Source of the DNA: Marinobacter sp. LA51
Lineage (GTDB): Bacteria; Pseudomonadota; Gammaproteobacteria; Pseudomonadales; Oleiphilaceae
DNA: 64,000 bases
Assembly: GCF_030297175.1 (NCBI RefSeq)
Contig: NZ_AP028070.1
Span: forward strand, 2,356,001-2,420,000
Direction: 5' to 3'
How positions within the stretch are numbered: the stretch's first letter is position 1; each line of letters begins with the position of its first letter. The notes beneath the pieces are model-generated. The model had not been told where the DNA came from and ran no database searches. It saw nothing but the letters and a program-made list of their open reading frames with translations. The position numbers were made by a program, and so were the translations under genes. Positions 1-9,198 of the stretch are shown one piece after another.

Positions 1-797
1 TCGCTCATGCCAAAGCCGACCACTTCACCGTAAATGGTGGCACCACGTTTCTTGGCGTGTTCGAGATCTTCCAGGACCACCACACCAGCACCGTCACTCA
101 GAACAAAGCCGTCTCGCTCGCGATCCCAGGGCCGGCTTGCCTTCTCGGGTTCATCGTTGCGCGTGGACAATGCCCGGGCAGCAGAAAACGCGGCGATCCC
201 GGTGCGGGTGGTTGCCATCTCGGAGCCACCGGCGAGCATCACGTCGGCATCGCCGTAAGCGATGGTTCTGGCGGCGTAGCCAATATTGTGAGTGCCCGTG
301 GTGCAGGCAGTTACGATGGCAATGTTGGGACCGCGATAGCCAAAGCGAATCCCGGCATTTCCGGAAATCATGTTGATAACCGAGGCGGGAACGAAGAACG
401 GTGACACCTTGCGGGGCCCGGACTTGTCCATGGTCAGCACATTCTTTTCAATGTACTCTAGACCACCAATGCCAGAGCCAATGGCGATACCGACCCGGTC
501 CTTGTCCAGCGCGTCGTAATCATCCAGACCGCTGTCGTCCACGGCCTGTTGGGCGGCAATCAAACCGTAATGGATGAAGGCGTCGAGCTTTCGGGCTTCC
601 TTGGTGGACAGCCAGGGCTCAAGGTCAAGATCCTTGATGGCGCCGCCAATCCGGGTGTTGTACTCGGAGGCGTCAAAGCGCTCGATATTACCGATGCCGC
701 TACGGCCTTCCCGTACGCCCTCCCAGGAACTTTTTACGTCGTTGCCCAATGGAGACAACATACCCATACCTGTGATGACAACCCGTCGTTTACTCAT
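1..797 (-). CDS. fabF: 3-oxoacyl-ACP synthase II, 3' end cut by window edge
   Basis: Condensing enzyme of fatty-acid elongation; it joins malonyl-ACP to a growing acyl-ACP in the cytoplasm. The reverse strand starts at the ATG ending at 797 with [12 protein letters not shown], the usual KAS II N-terminus, and reads open for about 265 codons to the window edge. The nucleophile cysteine lies in a [11 protein letters not shown] motif, as in KAS I/II enzymes. FabF is normally about 412 residues, so roughly the last third, including the two catalytic histidines, is outside the window. It follows acpP with a hairpin between them, the order found in the Escherichia coli fab cluster. The family assignment is secure; FabF rather than FabB rests on the acpP neighbour. 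Confidence 0.95.
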   Translation of the reverse strand, partial: MSKRRVVITGMGMLSPLGNDVKSSWEGVREGRSGIGNIERFDASEYNTRIGGAIKDLDLEPWLSTKEARKLDAFIHYGLIAAQQAVDDSGLDDYDALDKDRVGIAIGSGIGGLEYIEKNVLTMDKSGPRKVSPFFVPASVINMISGNAGIRFGYRGPNIAIVTACTTGTHNIGYAARTIAYGDADVMLAGGSEMATTRTGIAAFSAARALSTRNDEPEKASRPWDRERDGFVLSDGAGVVVLEDLEHAKKRGATIYGEVVGFGMS

Positions 798-862
798 AAA
801 GCCTTTCACCTGATCCTTTTACAAGTGCGTCCGATCACCGATTGAACCTGAATTCCAACCAA

Positions 863-900
863 TAAAAAAGCCGCCCTTAGTTTAGAAACAAGGACGGCTT
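863..900 (-). terminator. Hairpin with T-run between acpP and fabF
   Basis: On the minus strand an 11-bp GC-rich stem (AAGCCGTCCTT pairing with AAGGGCGGCTT, one G-T mismatch) is followed by six Ts. It lies between the acpP stop and the fabF start. It would end or attenuate acpP transcription, allowing far more acpP than fabF mRNA. The attenuation role is inferred. Confidence 0.75.
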
Positions 901-928
901 CTTGCCTGGCTTTTACTACTGCAGAGTA

Positions 929-1162
929 TCAGGTGTGCGCGACAATGTAGTCAATCGCGTCCTGAACACTGGCCAGCTTCTCGGCTTCTTCGTCGGGAAT
1001 CTCAGTTTCAAATTCCTCTTCCAGTGCCATTACCAGCTCAACGGTGTCCAGTGAGTCAGCGCCAAGATCCTCTACAAAAGAAGATGTGTTCTGAACTTCG
1101 GACTCTTTAACGCCCAACTGTTCACAAACAATCTTCTTAACGCGCTCTTCAACTGTACTCAT
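929..1162 (-). CDS. acpP: Acyl carrier protein
   Basis: Small acidic carrier that holds acyl chains on a 4'-phosphopantetheine arm during fatty-acid and lipid synthesis. The protein is 77 residues, starting [10 protein letters not shown]. The open frame continues 9 codons further upstream, but this ATG matches the family N-terminus. The [11 protein letters not shown] motif contains the serine that receives the prosthetic group (about residue 37). The remainder is the acidic helical bundle typical of AcpP. It lies between fabG and fabF on the same strand, as in E. coli and Pseudomonas. Confidence 0.98.
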   Translation of the reverse strand: MSTVEERVKKIVCEQLGVKESEVQNTSSFVEDLGADSLDTVELVMALEEEFETEIPDEEAEKLASVQDAIDYIVAHT

Positions 1163-1294
1163 AATGTCCTCACTTTGTGTGTCAACCAAGCAACTTTGTG
1201 CTGCAAGTTTAATTTAAACCCCACCTGCAAACAAGCAGGGATTCGGTCAAACATGTTGTGTGACAAGGGCTTGCGTACAAGCAGCCGCCCCAGT

Positions 1295-2038
1295 CTATCC
1301 CATGTACATTCCGCCGTTCACGTGGATGGTCTCGCCACTCACGTATCCGGCTGCATCTGATGCCAGGAAGGCAACCACGGCTGCCACTTCTTCCGGCTCA
1401 CCCAGACGACCCGCGGGTATGATTTCCAGCATAGTCTCACGCTGCTTGTCGTCCAGTTTTTTCGTCATATCGGTGTCGATAAACCCGGGAGCCACACAGT
1501 TGGCGGTAATACCCCGATTCGACATTTCTTTAGCCAGGCTACGGGTAAAGCCCTCTACGCCTGCCTTGGCAGCGCAATAGTTACCTTGCCCGGGATTGCC
1601 CATGCCTGCTACCACGGAGCTGATATTGATAATCCGCCCCCACTTGGCTTTGGCCATGCCACGCAGCACCGCCTTGCTGGTGCGGTACACGCTGGACAAG
1701 TTGGTTTCCAGAACCGCCGCCCAATCGTCTTCCTTCAGGCGCATCAGCAGGTTATCGCGGGTGATGCCAGCGTTGTTGACCAGAATCTGAGGCGCGCCAG
1801 AATTGCTGGCAATTTCCTTCAACCCGGCATCAACGCTTTCGGCCTCGGCAACGTTCATCACGATACCGTAGCCTTTCAGGCCCGCGGCCTTGAGATCGTT
1901 GGAAATGGTTTCGGCACCTTCTGCACTGGTAGCCGTGCCGATCACTTCAGCACCCTGCTCTGCCAGCGCCCGGGCAATGGCCTTGCCAATGCCACGAGTT
2001 GCACCGGTGACCAGTGCGGTTTTGCCTTCCAAAGACAT
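1295..2038 (-). CDS. fabG: 3-oxoacyl-ACP reductase
   Basis: NADPH-dependent reductase that converts 3-oxoacyl-ACP to 3-hydroxyacyl-ACP in each elongation cycle. It is 247 residues, a normal FabG length. The short-chain dehydrogenase signature is complete: the cofactor loop TGATRGIGKA near residue 12, NNAGI near residue 87, the catalytic serine in NISSV, and the YCAAK tyrosine/lysine pair near residue 151. It sits 15 bases after fabD and before acpP, so it belongs to the same operon. SDR proteins are hard to tell apart by sequence alone, but the fab context decides. Confidence 0.97.
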   Translation of the reverse strand: MSLEGKTALVTGATRGIGKAIARALAEQGAEVIGTATSAEGAETISNDLKAAGLKGYGIVMNVAEAESVDAGLKEIASNSGAPQILVNNAGITRDNLLMRLKEDDWAAVLETNLSSVYRTSKAVLRGMAKAKWGRIINISSVVAGMGNPGQGNYCAAKAGVEGFTRSLAKEMSNRGITANCVAPGFIDTDMTKKLDDKQRETMLEIIPAGRLGEPEEVAAVVAFLASDAAGYVSGETIHVNGGMYMG

Positions 2039-2053
2039 GTATAACTCCCTTTT

Positions 2054-2992
2054 TTAGGACTGACTGAATGCGTCCAGCGCCTTCGCCAGTGAATCCGGCT
2101 CTTCGATATTGTGAACAGCCAGACTACGATCAATTCGTTTGATCAATCCGGCCAGCACCTTACCAGTGCCACACTCAACTGCAACCGACACTCCGCTATC
2201 AACCAGGGTGCGCACCGAATCGGTCCACAGCACCGGGGAATATAGCTGCTTCAGCAAATTGGCCTTGAGTGTATCGGAATCTGTCTCGGCGACGGCGTTA
2301 ACATTTTGTATAACGGGTATGACAGCGTCGTTAAAGCGCACGTCTTCCAGTTCACCCGCCAGCTCGTCGGCAGCACCTTTCATCAGCGCACAATGCGACG
2401 GCACGCTAACCGGCAACGGCATGGCCTTGCGCGCGCCCTTTTCCTTACAGGCTTCTATGGCGCGCTCAACGGCAGCGGCCGACCCGGCAATAACAACCTG
2501 CCCGGGGGCATTGAAGTTAACCGCCGAGACCACGTCGCCATTGGCGGCACTGGCACAAGCCGCCACCACGTCGTCGTCTTCAAGGCCAAGGATCGCTGCC
2601 ATTTTGCCTTCACCGGCAGGAACCGCATCCTGCATCAGCTCGCCACGTAAGCGAACCAGCTTGACCGCGTCGACAAAATCGAGACTCTCGGCGGCAACCA
2701 GCGCGCTATATTCGCCCAGGCTGTGGCCCGCCACGAAGTTGGGGCGACTACCGCCCGCCACCTGCCAATGGCGCCACAGGGCGACACTGGCTGTGAGAAG
2801 CGCCGGCTGGGTAACTGTAGTCTGGTTGAGTTCTTCCGCAGGACCTTTCTGGCACAGCTGCCACAGGTCGTAGCCAAGAGCATTGGATGCCTCGGCAAAG
2901 GTTTTGTTGACGATAGGCCACGCCTCGGCTGCCGCTGACAGCATACCGACTGACTGGGACCCCTGACCGGGAAAAATAAAGGCTGATTTCAT
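2054..2992 (-). CDS. fabD: Malonyl-CoA:ACP transacylase
   Basis: Loads the malonyl group from CoA onto ACP, supplying the extender unit for fatty-acid synthesis. It is 312 residues. The N-terminal FPGQGSQ motif and the nucleophile serine in GHSLGEYSAL near residue 92 are both present, as is the GxGKVLAGLIKRI stretch near the C-terminus. It lies between plsX and fabG. In E. coli fabH sits between plsX and fabD, but here the 136-base gap holds no gene. Confidence 0.97.
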   Translation of the reverse strand: MKSAFIFPGQGSQSVGMLSAAAEAWPIVNKTFAEASNALGYDLWQLCQKGPAEELNQTTVTQPALLTASVALWRHWQVAGGSRPNFVAGHSLGEYSALVAAESLDFVDAVKLVRLRGELMQDAVPAGEGKMAAILGLEDDDVVAACASAANGDVVSAVNFNAPGQVVIAGSAAAVERAIEACKEKGARKAMPLPVSVPSHCALMKGAADELAGELEDVRFNDAVIPVIQNVNAVAETDSDTLKANLLKQLYSPVLWTDSVRTLVDSGVSVAVECGTGKVLAGLIKRIDRSLAVHNIEEPDSLAKALDAFSQS

Positions 2993-3128
2993 AGTGAGGA
3001 TCTTAACGTCATTGAGGTGTTACGGGAGATTAGCCAATAGTACAAGTTAGGCCAATTATCCGCGAATACCCATCAAAAGCGGGACAGACTTTAGTCTCAG
3101 AGGCCCAGAAACTTTGCGCCGCAAAGGC

Positions 3129-4148
3129 TTAGAGCATGAGGTCGTCGAGACGCTCATTGATTCGGCGAGGGACTTCCAGCTCCACCTCACGCACCGCCTG
3201 GCGAATAGCCGCCAGCATCGCACGTTCGTTGGCGTTGCCATGACTTTTGATGACAACTCCCTGAAGCCCCAGCAGGCTTGCGCCATTGTGACGTGACGGA
3301 TCCATCAGGCGCAGCAGGCGGCCGATAATGGGACGCGCCATCAGGCCGACGAAACGGCCGTAGAGCGTCTTGGTGAAGGCCTGCTCCATGAGCTCAATCA
3401 ACAGACCAGCGACACCTTCCCCGGTTTTCAGCGCGATATTGCCAACAAAGCCATCGCAAACAACGACATCTGCGACATCGCGGAACAGATCGCTGCCCTC
3501 GACGTAACCGATGTAGTTCAGGGTATCGCACTGAGCAAGCATGTGAGAGGCAAGGCGCACCTGCTCATTGCCCTTGATTTCCTCTTCACCGACATTCAGC
3601 AACGCTACGCGCGGTTCGGACTGACCCGACATGGCAGACGCCATCAGGGACCCCATCAGCGCATACTGATAGAGGTTTTCAGCCGTGGAATCGACGTTGG
3701 CGCCGAGATCGAGAACGTGGCAACGGCCACGAAGAGAGGGGATCAACTTGGAGATTGCCGGCCGTTCAATGCCGGGGTACATTCGAATCAGGGAGCGACC
3801 GAACGCCATCAGCGCACCGGTGTTACCAGCACTGACACAACCTTGAGCTTCGCCGTCCCGGACAAGACCGAGGGCGATAGCCATAGAGGAACTTTTCTTG
3901 TGGCGAAGGGCATGAGAGGGGCGCTCATTCATGCGCACCACGTCCGCGGCCTCAACAATGCGAATTCTCGCATGCTCTTCACGCAACAAAGCCTCGAGTT
4001 CGCTCCGTATTCCTACCAGAACGATACTCAAGGCTTCGTTTTCGCGCACCGCATCAAGCGCCGCGGATACCACTACTGTGGCTCCGCGATCACCGCTCAT
4101 AGCATCAATGGCGATGGTTACGGGATTCACCGTTGATCCATCTGTCAT
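3129..4148 (-). CDS. plsX: Phosphate acyltransferase PlsX
   Basis: Makes acyl-phosphate from acyl-ACP, the first step of the PlsX/PlsY route to phosphatidic acid, and links fatty-acid synthesis to phospholipid synthesis. The protein is 339 residues, a usual length, and begins close to the family pattern: after a 9-residue leader comes VTIAIDAMSGDRGA. Other conserved blocks include GCVSAGNTGALMAFG and CDGFVGNIALKTGEG. It follows rpmF and precedes fabD, matching the standard gammaproteobacterial order. A slightly later start is possible. Confidence 0.96.
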   Translation of the reverse strand: MTDGSTVNPVTIAIDAMSGDRGATVVVSAALDAVRENEALSIVLVGIRSELEALLREEHARIRIVEAADVVRMNERPSHALRHKKSSSMAIALGLVRDGEAQGCVSAGNTGALMAFGRSLIRMYPGIERPAISKLIPSLRGRCHVLDLGANVDSTAENLYQYALMGSLMASAMSGQSEPRVALLNVGEEEIKGNEQVRLASHMLAQCDTLNYIGYVEGSDLFRDVADVVVCDGFVGNIALKTGEGVAGLLIELMEQAFTKTLYGRFVGLMARPIIGRLLRLMDPSRHNGASLLGLQGVVIKSHGNANERAMLAAIRQAVREVELEVPRRINERLDDLML

Positions 4149-4173
4149 CGGGCGGTGCCTGATCGCAACTGAC

Positions 4174-4353
4174 TTACTCGTCGCTTGCTTCGATTACCTG
4201 CTTGCCGCGGTAAAAGCCGTCCGGAGAGACGTGGTGACGACGATGAACTTCACCGGTTGTTGGATCGGTGGACAGAGCGGCAGCGCTCAGGGCGTCGTGT
4301 GAACGACGCATGCCGCGCTTGGAACGAGTCTTGCGGTTTTTCTGTACAGCCAT
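4174..4353 (-). CDS. rpmF: 50S ribosomal protein L32
   Basis: Small protein of the large ribosomal subunit. I read a 59-residue frame on the minus strand starting [18 protein letters not shown] and ending in IEASDE before TAA. The strongly basic N-terminus, the conserved HDALS segment and the [18 protein letters not shown] region are diagnostic of L32. It is just upstream of plsX and downstream of yceD, the arrangement seen in E. coli. Cotranscription with lipid genes is known there and likely here. Confidence 0.98.
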   Translation of the reverse strand: MAVQKNRKTRSKRGMRRSHDALSAAALSTDPTTGEVHRRHHVSPDGFYRGKQVIEASDE

Positions 4354-4434
4354 GATTATGCTCCTGACCTGTTTACGTAAATAAAACGTGTGTTCAGTGT
4401 AAAGCGCAGACCCCGAATCAGAGCCAGCACCTGC

Positions 4435-4989
4435 TTAGTGTTTCGTTTTCTTGAGATCCGCCAACACGCTGAAGGGATTCTCTTTTTTCGGCTCGTCCGG
4501 CTGCGCCGGAGATCCGTCTGGCTCGTAGGCTTCCAGGTCTTCGCGGGCTGGACACTCACTGCGCTCATGGAGCGGGAATGCCGGCAGCACCAACAATAGC
4601 TCGTCCTCAACCATTGACCACAATTCAGCACTGAAGTCATCCGTCAGGAACGGCTCAAGATCTTTCGGCAGCTGTTGCGCTTGCTCATCGCTGGTTACCA
4701 GCCCCAGCGTAAACTGGGAGTTCAGCGTTGTACGCATGTCACCCATGCAACGCTGGCACTCAAGGCTGACCAGAGCCTCAAGCTCACCGGAGACAATGCG
4801 ACGACGCTGCGCATCCATATAGAAGGACAGCTTTACGTTACACACAGACCCTTCATCAACGCCCAGAACCGATTCCCGGAAACGAGTCAACGCACTGAGG
4901 GGAATGCCTCCCTCCAGCGTGGTGTTCTGCTCCGCCAACCGATAAGGATCGACAGATTTGGGTAACTCGGCGTGTGACGCATTTGACAT
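4435..4989 (-). CDS. yceD: YceD family protein (DUF177, 23S rRNA accumulation)
   Basis: Member of the YceD/DUF177 family, which in bacteria and plants is linked to 23S rRNA accumulation or processing; the molecular activity is not settled. The 184-residue protein has the family core LVSLECQRCMGDM with its CxxC pair near residue 91 and a second cysteine in RSECPAREDLEAY. The acidic, lysine-containing C-terminal tail is also typical. It heads the rpmF-plsX-fab gene run on the same strand. The assignment rests on the cysteine motif and position beside rpmF. Confidence 0.92.
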   Translation of the reverse strand: MSNASHAELPKSVDPYRLAEQNTTLEGGIPLSALTRFRESVLGVDEGSVCNVKLSFYMDAQRRRIVSGELEALVSLECQRCMGDMRTTLNSQFTLGLVTSDEQAQQLPKDLEPFLTDDFSAELWSMVEDELLLVLPAFPLHERSECPAREDLEAYEPDGSPAQPDEPKKENPFSVLADLKKTKH

Positions 4990-5152
4990 AGGCGCGCAAT
5001 TTTAGGGGCGCAGCCCTCTGGTGTCAAAGACTTCGTTGTCTTTTGCCCGGGGGTTCCGGTGCAGATAGGTGTATCTTACGATAACCCACTTCCGGCAATT
5101 GCCCCATTCGCCACAACCCTTAGCCACAAACAGCTTCAAAAGGAACTGCCTG

Positions 5153-5749
5153 ATGTCATCGCGCCTTCTACTTCTTGCTTCATCGTCCCCGTACCGCAGG
5201 GAGCTTCTGGAGCGCCTCGGCCTGCCATTCGAGACCGCAAGCCCCGACATCGACGAAAGCCCCAAGCCTGATGAAAGCCCGGAACAACTGGCCATCCGGC
5301 TGGCGGAATCCAAGGCTCGCGCCCTGGCCAACGAATACCCGCAACACTGGATCATTGGCTCAGATCAGGTGGCCTGCCTGCCGGATGGCACCCTGCTGGC
5401 AAAACCCGGTAGCCATGAGCATGCCGTCAGCCAATTACAGCGCAGCAGCGGCCAGACCGTGCAGTTCCTGACCGGCTTGAGCCTGCTCGACCCAAGCGCA
5501 GGCCGCGCACAAACCCATTGCGAGCGGTTCACCGTGCACTTTCGGGATCTGACCGAGGAAGAAATCGACGGCTATTTGCGCAAGGAACAACCCTATGACT
5601 GCGCCGGCAGCTTTCGCATGGAAGGCCTGGGCATCACACTGTTTAAAGCTATGGAAGGGCGCGATCCGAACAGCCTGATCGGCCTGCCCCTGATCGCGCT
5701 GAATAACATGCTGAGACACTGGGGCCTCAACCCGCTACTGACCCGCTGA
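5153..5749 (+). CDS. Maf/YceF-type nucleoside triphosphate pyrophosphatase
   Basis: House-cleaning enzyme that hydrolyses unwanted nucleotides to monophosphates. The 198-residue protein opens with LLLASSSPYRRELLERLGL, the Maf signature. It has the conserved ESKARALA segment near residue 50 and GSDQVA near residue 70 (metal and substrate binding). The second half contains YDCAGSFRMEGLG. These features and the position beside yceD/rpmF point to the YceF (7-methyl-GTP) subgroup, but the substrate is inferred. I chose the ATG at 5153 because the motif begins there and an AAGGA lies upstream; the open frame itself starts earlier. It is divergent from yceD. Confidence 0.93.
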   Translation: MSSRLLLLASSSPYRRELLERLGLPFETASPDIDESPKPDESPEQLAIRLAESKARALANEYPQHWIIGSDQVACLPDGTLLAKPGSHEHAVSQLQRSSGQTVQFLTGLSLLDPSAGRAQTHCERFTVHFRDLTEEEIDGYLRKEQPYDCAGSFRMEGLGITLFKAMEGRDPNSLIGLPLIALNNMLRHWGLNPLLTR

Positions 5750-5770
5750 GCAGCGGGCCAGTACTGGGCA

Positions 5771-6814
5771 CTAGCGCAGCTCTAGCCGGGACTCCAGCAT
5801 CTGGCCGGCAAACCCTTCACCAAAGGCAACGCCAAGCTGATCGACAATATCCTGCAGCGGCGACTTGCGCCGGCTGTAATCCACCAGGTCTTCCTGGCCT
5901 ACGATCTGCCGAGCCACAAAGGAGGAACTGCCGAGCCCATCAATAAGCCCCAACTCCTGGGCCTGCTCGCCACTCCAAATCAGACCACTGAACAGACGCT
6001 CATCATCGGCCAGCCGATCACCCCGGCCAGCTTTCACCGCCTCGATAAACTGCTTGTGGGTGTTTTCCAGCACACCCTGCCAGAACACCACCTCTTCTTT
6101 CTGTTCCGGCGAGAATGGATCCAGGAACGCCTTGTTATCGCCGGCGGTGTACAACCGGCGCTCAACTCCCAACTTCTCCATCACGCCGGTGAAACCAAAG
6201 CCACCAGCAACCACCCCGATGGACCCCACCAGGCTGGCGCGGTTGGCATAGATCTCATCAGCAGCGGAGGCAATGTAGTAAGCGCCGGAGGCACCGACAT
6301 CGGAAATGACGGCATACACCTTCTTCTCCGGGTACTCCTCCCGCAGGCGCTTGATCTCATCGTACACGTAGCCAGACTGCACCGGACTTCCGCCCGGGCT
6401 ATTGATGCGCAGCACCACGGCCACCGCATTCTTTTCCTCAAACGCCGAGCGCAGCGCGCCAACTATATTGTCGGCGCTGGCCAGCTCGTCAGCAGCAATC
6501 GGACCATTAATCTCAACCAGAGCGGTGTGCTTGCCGGTGGCCGAATCAATGGTATCGCCGAGCGGGAACTTGAGCATAAACAGCAGAAGGAAAAGATAGC
6601 CGAAGGTCAGGAACTTAAAGAATATCCCCCAGCGCCGACTGCGACGTTGCTCTGACTGCAGCGACATCACCAGTTTTTCAATCAGTTTCCAGTCTCGCCC
6701 GGTTTCGGGCGGCAGGTTTGGCGTCTTGCGCCCAGGCTTGGGCTTGGCACCACCCTCTTGCTCCACCGGCTTGTCACCCCAATCGGGGGTATTATCGGAA
6801 TCCCAGTCAGTCAT
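5771..6814 (-). CDS. sppA: Signal peptide peptidase SppA, short form
   Basis: Membrane-anchored serine protease that degrades cleaved signal peptides. The 347-residue protein is the single-domain (about 36 kDa) SppA type rather than the duplicated 67-kDa E. coli form. An N-terminal cytoplasmic stretch rich in charged residues is followed by one hydrophobic segment at about residues 64-82. The S49 core begins with EINGPI and contains INSPGGS and the SDVGASGAYYIAS block holding the serine nucleophile, followed by SLVGSIGV. It precedes yceF-like maf convergently and is downstream of a HAD gene on the same strand. Confidence 0.93.
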   Translation of the reverse strand: MTDWDSDNTPDWGDKPVEQEGGAKPKPGRKTPNLPPETGRDWKLIEKLVMSLQSEQRRSRRWGIFFKFLTFGYLFLLLFMLKFPLGDTIDSATGKHTALVEINGPIAADELASADNIVGALRSAFEEKNAVAVVLRINSPGGSPVQSGYVYDEIKRLREEYPEKKVYAVISDVGASGAYYIASAADEIYANRASLVGSIGVVAGGFGFTGVMEKLGVERRLYTAGDNKAFLDPFSPEQKEEVVFWQGVLENTHKQFIEAVKAGRGDRLADDERLFSGLIWSGEQAQELGLIDGLGSSSFVARQIVGQEDLVDYSRRKSPLQDIVDQLGVAFGEGFAGQMLESRLELR

Positions 6815-6852
6815 GCATACATCCTGTCAGCAACGTTCAAATAGAACTGGCG

Positions 6853-7500
6853 TTAAAGCCCCAGCACCTTACGAAGATCCGGCACCGTATCGACAATGGC
6901 GTGCGGCGAGTACTCGCCGAGCACATCGCGCTTGTGCACGCCCCACTCCACCCCGATGGACGGCATGCCAATCCGCTGTGCCATGTCGAGGTCATAGCGG
7001 GTATCACCAATCATTACCGCTTCGGAGGGATCAATGCCGTAAAACCGAACAATCTCCTCCAGCATGGTGGGATCGGGCTTCGACCGGGTTTCATCGGCAC
7101 AACGGGTGGTATCAAAATGCGGACCCAGGCCACTGGAATCCAGCGCTATGTCCAGGCCACGCCTGCTCTTGCCGGTCGCCACCGAACAGCCGAGACCCGC
7201 GCCACGAATATCGGTCACCACATCGGCCATGCCGGCAAAAACATTTTGAGGGGTGGTCACCTTACTAAAGAAGTAGCGACCGTAGCCTTCGCGAATGGTG
7301 TTCATCTCCTCCCGACTGATACCCGGGTAGAGTTTCTCGAGCGCCTCGATCATACCGAGGCCGATGATGTCCCGATACGCTTCCCGCTCCAGTTGCGGAA
7401 AACCCAACTCTGTCGCAGCCTGATGCAGACTTTCGGCGATGTGCTCGACGGAATCCACCAGAGTCCCGTCCCAATCAAATATGACTACCTTGACCTTCAT
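6853..7500 (-). CDS. HAD-family hydrolase, phosphoglycolate phosphatase-like
   Basis: Haloacid dehalogenase superfamily phosphatase of 215 residues. All motifs are visible: motif I DWDGTLVDS (residues 9-17) with the nucleophile Asp, the TGKSRRG threonine of motif II, the lysine in SKPDP, and motif IV MIGDTRYDLDMA. The helical cap follows motif I. The family includes Gph and pyrophosphatase PpaX-like proteins; substrate cannot be read from sequence. The start codon directly follows the rluC stop, so the two are almost certainly cotranscribed, an order also common in Pseudomonas. Confidence 0.9.
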   Translation of the reverse strand: MKVKVVIFDWDGTLVDSVEHIAESLHQAATELGFPQLEREAYRDIIGLGMIEALEKLYPGISREEMNTIREGYGRYFFSKVTTPQNVFAGMADVVTDIRGAGLGCSVATGKSRRGLDIALDSSGLGPHFDTTRCADETRSKPDPTMLEEIVRFYGIDPSEAVMIGDTRYDLDMAQRIGMPSIGVEWGVHKRDVLGEYSPHAIVDTVPDLRKVLGL

Positions 7501-8604
7501 CTATTGGTTCCTGTTGCGCGCTTCCAGAATTTTGAGCACATCCGCAAATGCATCGTCGTAGGGTGCCTCCAAACGCATCGGCTCACCGGTAACCGGCAAA
7601 CTGAATTCGAGAGCCCGGGCATGAAGCATAAGTCGCTGACCACCAACAGCACGGAAGGCCTTGAGGCTTACATCATCCATATACTTGTCGTCACCGGCAA
7701 TCGGATGACCCTCGCAGGTGCAGTGCACGCGAATCTGATGGGTTCGACCGGTAACCGGAGACGCCTCCACCAGACTATAACCCTCGTAACGCTGCAGGCA
7801 GCGATACAGCGTCAGCGACTCCTTGCCGGCCTCATCAACCTTCACCCGGCGCTCGCCATTGGGCATCTCGTAGCGCAGCAATGGAGCCTCAACCCGCCTT
7901 ACCGAGCTCGACCACTCGCCACTCACCAGGGCGTGATAATGCTTGCGGATGCGCTTATGGCGCAATTCATCCTGCAGAAAACGCAGAGCCGAACGCTTCT
8001 TCGCGACCATCACCAGGCCAGAGGTGTCCCGGTCGAGCCGATGCACAAGCTCCAGGAAACGGGATTCGGGGCGCGCCGACCGCAGCACTTCAATCAACCC
8101 GAAACTGAGACCGCTGCCTCCGTGAACGGCAATACCAGAGGGTTTGTTAACCACCAGCATCTGTTCGTTCTCGAACACCACCGCAGCTTCCATGACACCC
8201 TGAACCCGGGTACCCGGCTCCACCTGGGCCGGCTTTTCCTTGCGGGTCACCGGCGGGATACGAACCTGGTCGCCGGTTTTCAATCGGGTATCGGGCTTGA
8301 CCCGGCCCTTATTAACGCGCACCTCGCCTTTTCGAACCACCCTATAGATGATGCTCTTGGGCACACCACGAAGCTGGGCCAGCAGAAAATTATCGACCCG
8401 CTGCCCCTCGTTGTCCTCGTCGACAACGACCATCTGAACACCCTGACGCACCTCTTTATGCTCAACTTTACGCTCAGCGCTTGGGCGATGATCCGTTCCG
8501 ATGCGCTCGGCGCCCGGTGGCTTGCGTGCGGCACCCCGTGCCCGAGGGGCGGCTTTTGCCGGACGCTTTGCGGCGGGTTTTCTGCGCGCGGGCTTGCGGG
8601 ACAT
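7501..8604 (-). CDS. rluC: 23S rRNA pseudouridine synthase RluC
   Basis: Isomerises uridines in 23S rRNA (positions 955, 2504 and 2580 in E. coli). The 367-residue protein has a basic Lys/Arg/Ala/Pro N-terminal extension of about 50 residues, an S4 RNA-binding domain at about residues 65-130, and the pseudouridine synthase core with the catalytic aspartate in HRLDRDTSGL. I place the start at the ATG ending at 8604, preceded by AAGGAA; the open frame extends further but that part is not RluC-like. RluC is usually about 320 residues, so the extension is unusual but compatible with nucleic-acid binding. It lies divergent from rne, as in E. coli. Confidence 0.93.
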   Translation of the reverse strand: MSRKPARRKPAAKRPAKAAPRARGAARKPPGAERIGTDHRPSAERKVEHKEVRQGVQMVVVDEDNEGQRVDNFLLAQLRGVPKSIIYRVVRKGEVRVNKGRVKPDTRLKTGDQVRIPPVTRKEKPAQVEPGTRVQGVMEAAVVFENEQMLVVNKPSGIAVHGGSGLSFGLIEVLRSARPESRFLELVHRLDRDTSGLVMVAKKRSALRFLQDELRHKRIRKHYHALVSGEWSSSVRRVEAPLLRYEMPNGERRVKVDEAGKESLTLYRCLQRYEGYSLVEASPVTGRTHQIRVHCTCEGHPIAGDDKYMDDVSLKAFRAVGGQRLMLHARALEFSLPVTGEPMRLEAPYDDAFADVLKILEARNRNQ

Positions 8605-9198
8605 AGAATTCCTTAGGGACAGGTGCTTACAGCATTGTATGGCCACCCGAATACTGTTATATTCCGGCGTGCTCTGTTGTTTGTCTACGGCCTGACAGAC
8701 TCTAGTCAGAAGCCGGAGCGGCAGAAGTATACCGACACTATTCGAGAGTTTGAACGCCGCATGCCCAATCACTATCGGGCAACGGCGGAGAAAATGCTCC
8801 CGGAGCCCCAGGACAGACCGATGACGGCTGAACCCTGCTTCCGGGAGAGTAATAAAACCGTGCGGAAAACCGACGGGCGACATCGCGAAGAATCATTGCC
8901 ACCCAGGGCCGGGCCGTCCAGCTTACGAATACGACGTGAGACCCAGGCACCTGAGTGAACCTGAAAACGGATTATATGCGTCAACAGACATCAACTTTAC
9001 ACGACCTCTCGCTGCCTACAGGTGGCCAGACTGTCGGTGGTCTCAGACCAATAGGATCGCACCCCATAAGGGTCTGATTCGTCTGGCCGCCGGTTTGCTC
9101 TTGATGTAGAAGAGTCCCGCGGCACGCACATCCTGCTTCGCTGATGCGATCCCTCACGGTTTTCTGTCAAAATTAAACGACAGGAACTTCTTCTTTCC
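8605..9198 (+). promoter_or_regulatory. rluC-rne intergenic region with long rne leader
   Basis: This 594-base stretch contains no convincing gene; the short frames in it lack family features. In E. coli the rne mRNA has a leader of about 360 nt whose hairpins let RNase E control its own message (Rfam rne5). The size and position here suggest an analogous leader. I did not fold it, so the structural similarity is inference only. Confidence 0.5.
8635..8663 (+). promoter_or_regulatory. Probable sigma70 promoter of rne
   Basis: TTGTAT (8635-8640) and TATATT (8658-8663) are separated by 17 bases, close to the sigma70 consensus. The element points toward rne. Transcription would start near 8670, leaving an untranslated leader of roughly 530 bases. 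No transcript data are available to confirm it. Confidence 0.6.

Noticed and set aside
6718..8616. Long 632-codon open frame on the plus strand
   Set aside because: It lies antisense to the well-supported HAD and rluC genes, and its translation has no motif; it is a GC-skew shadow.
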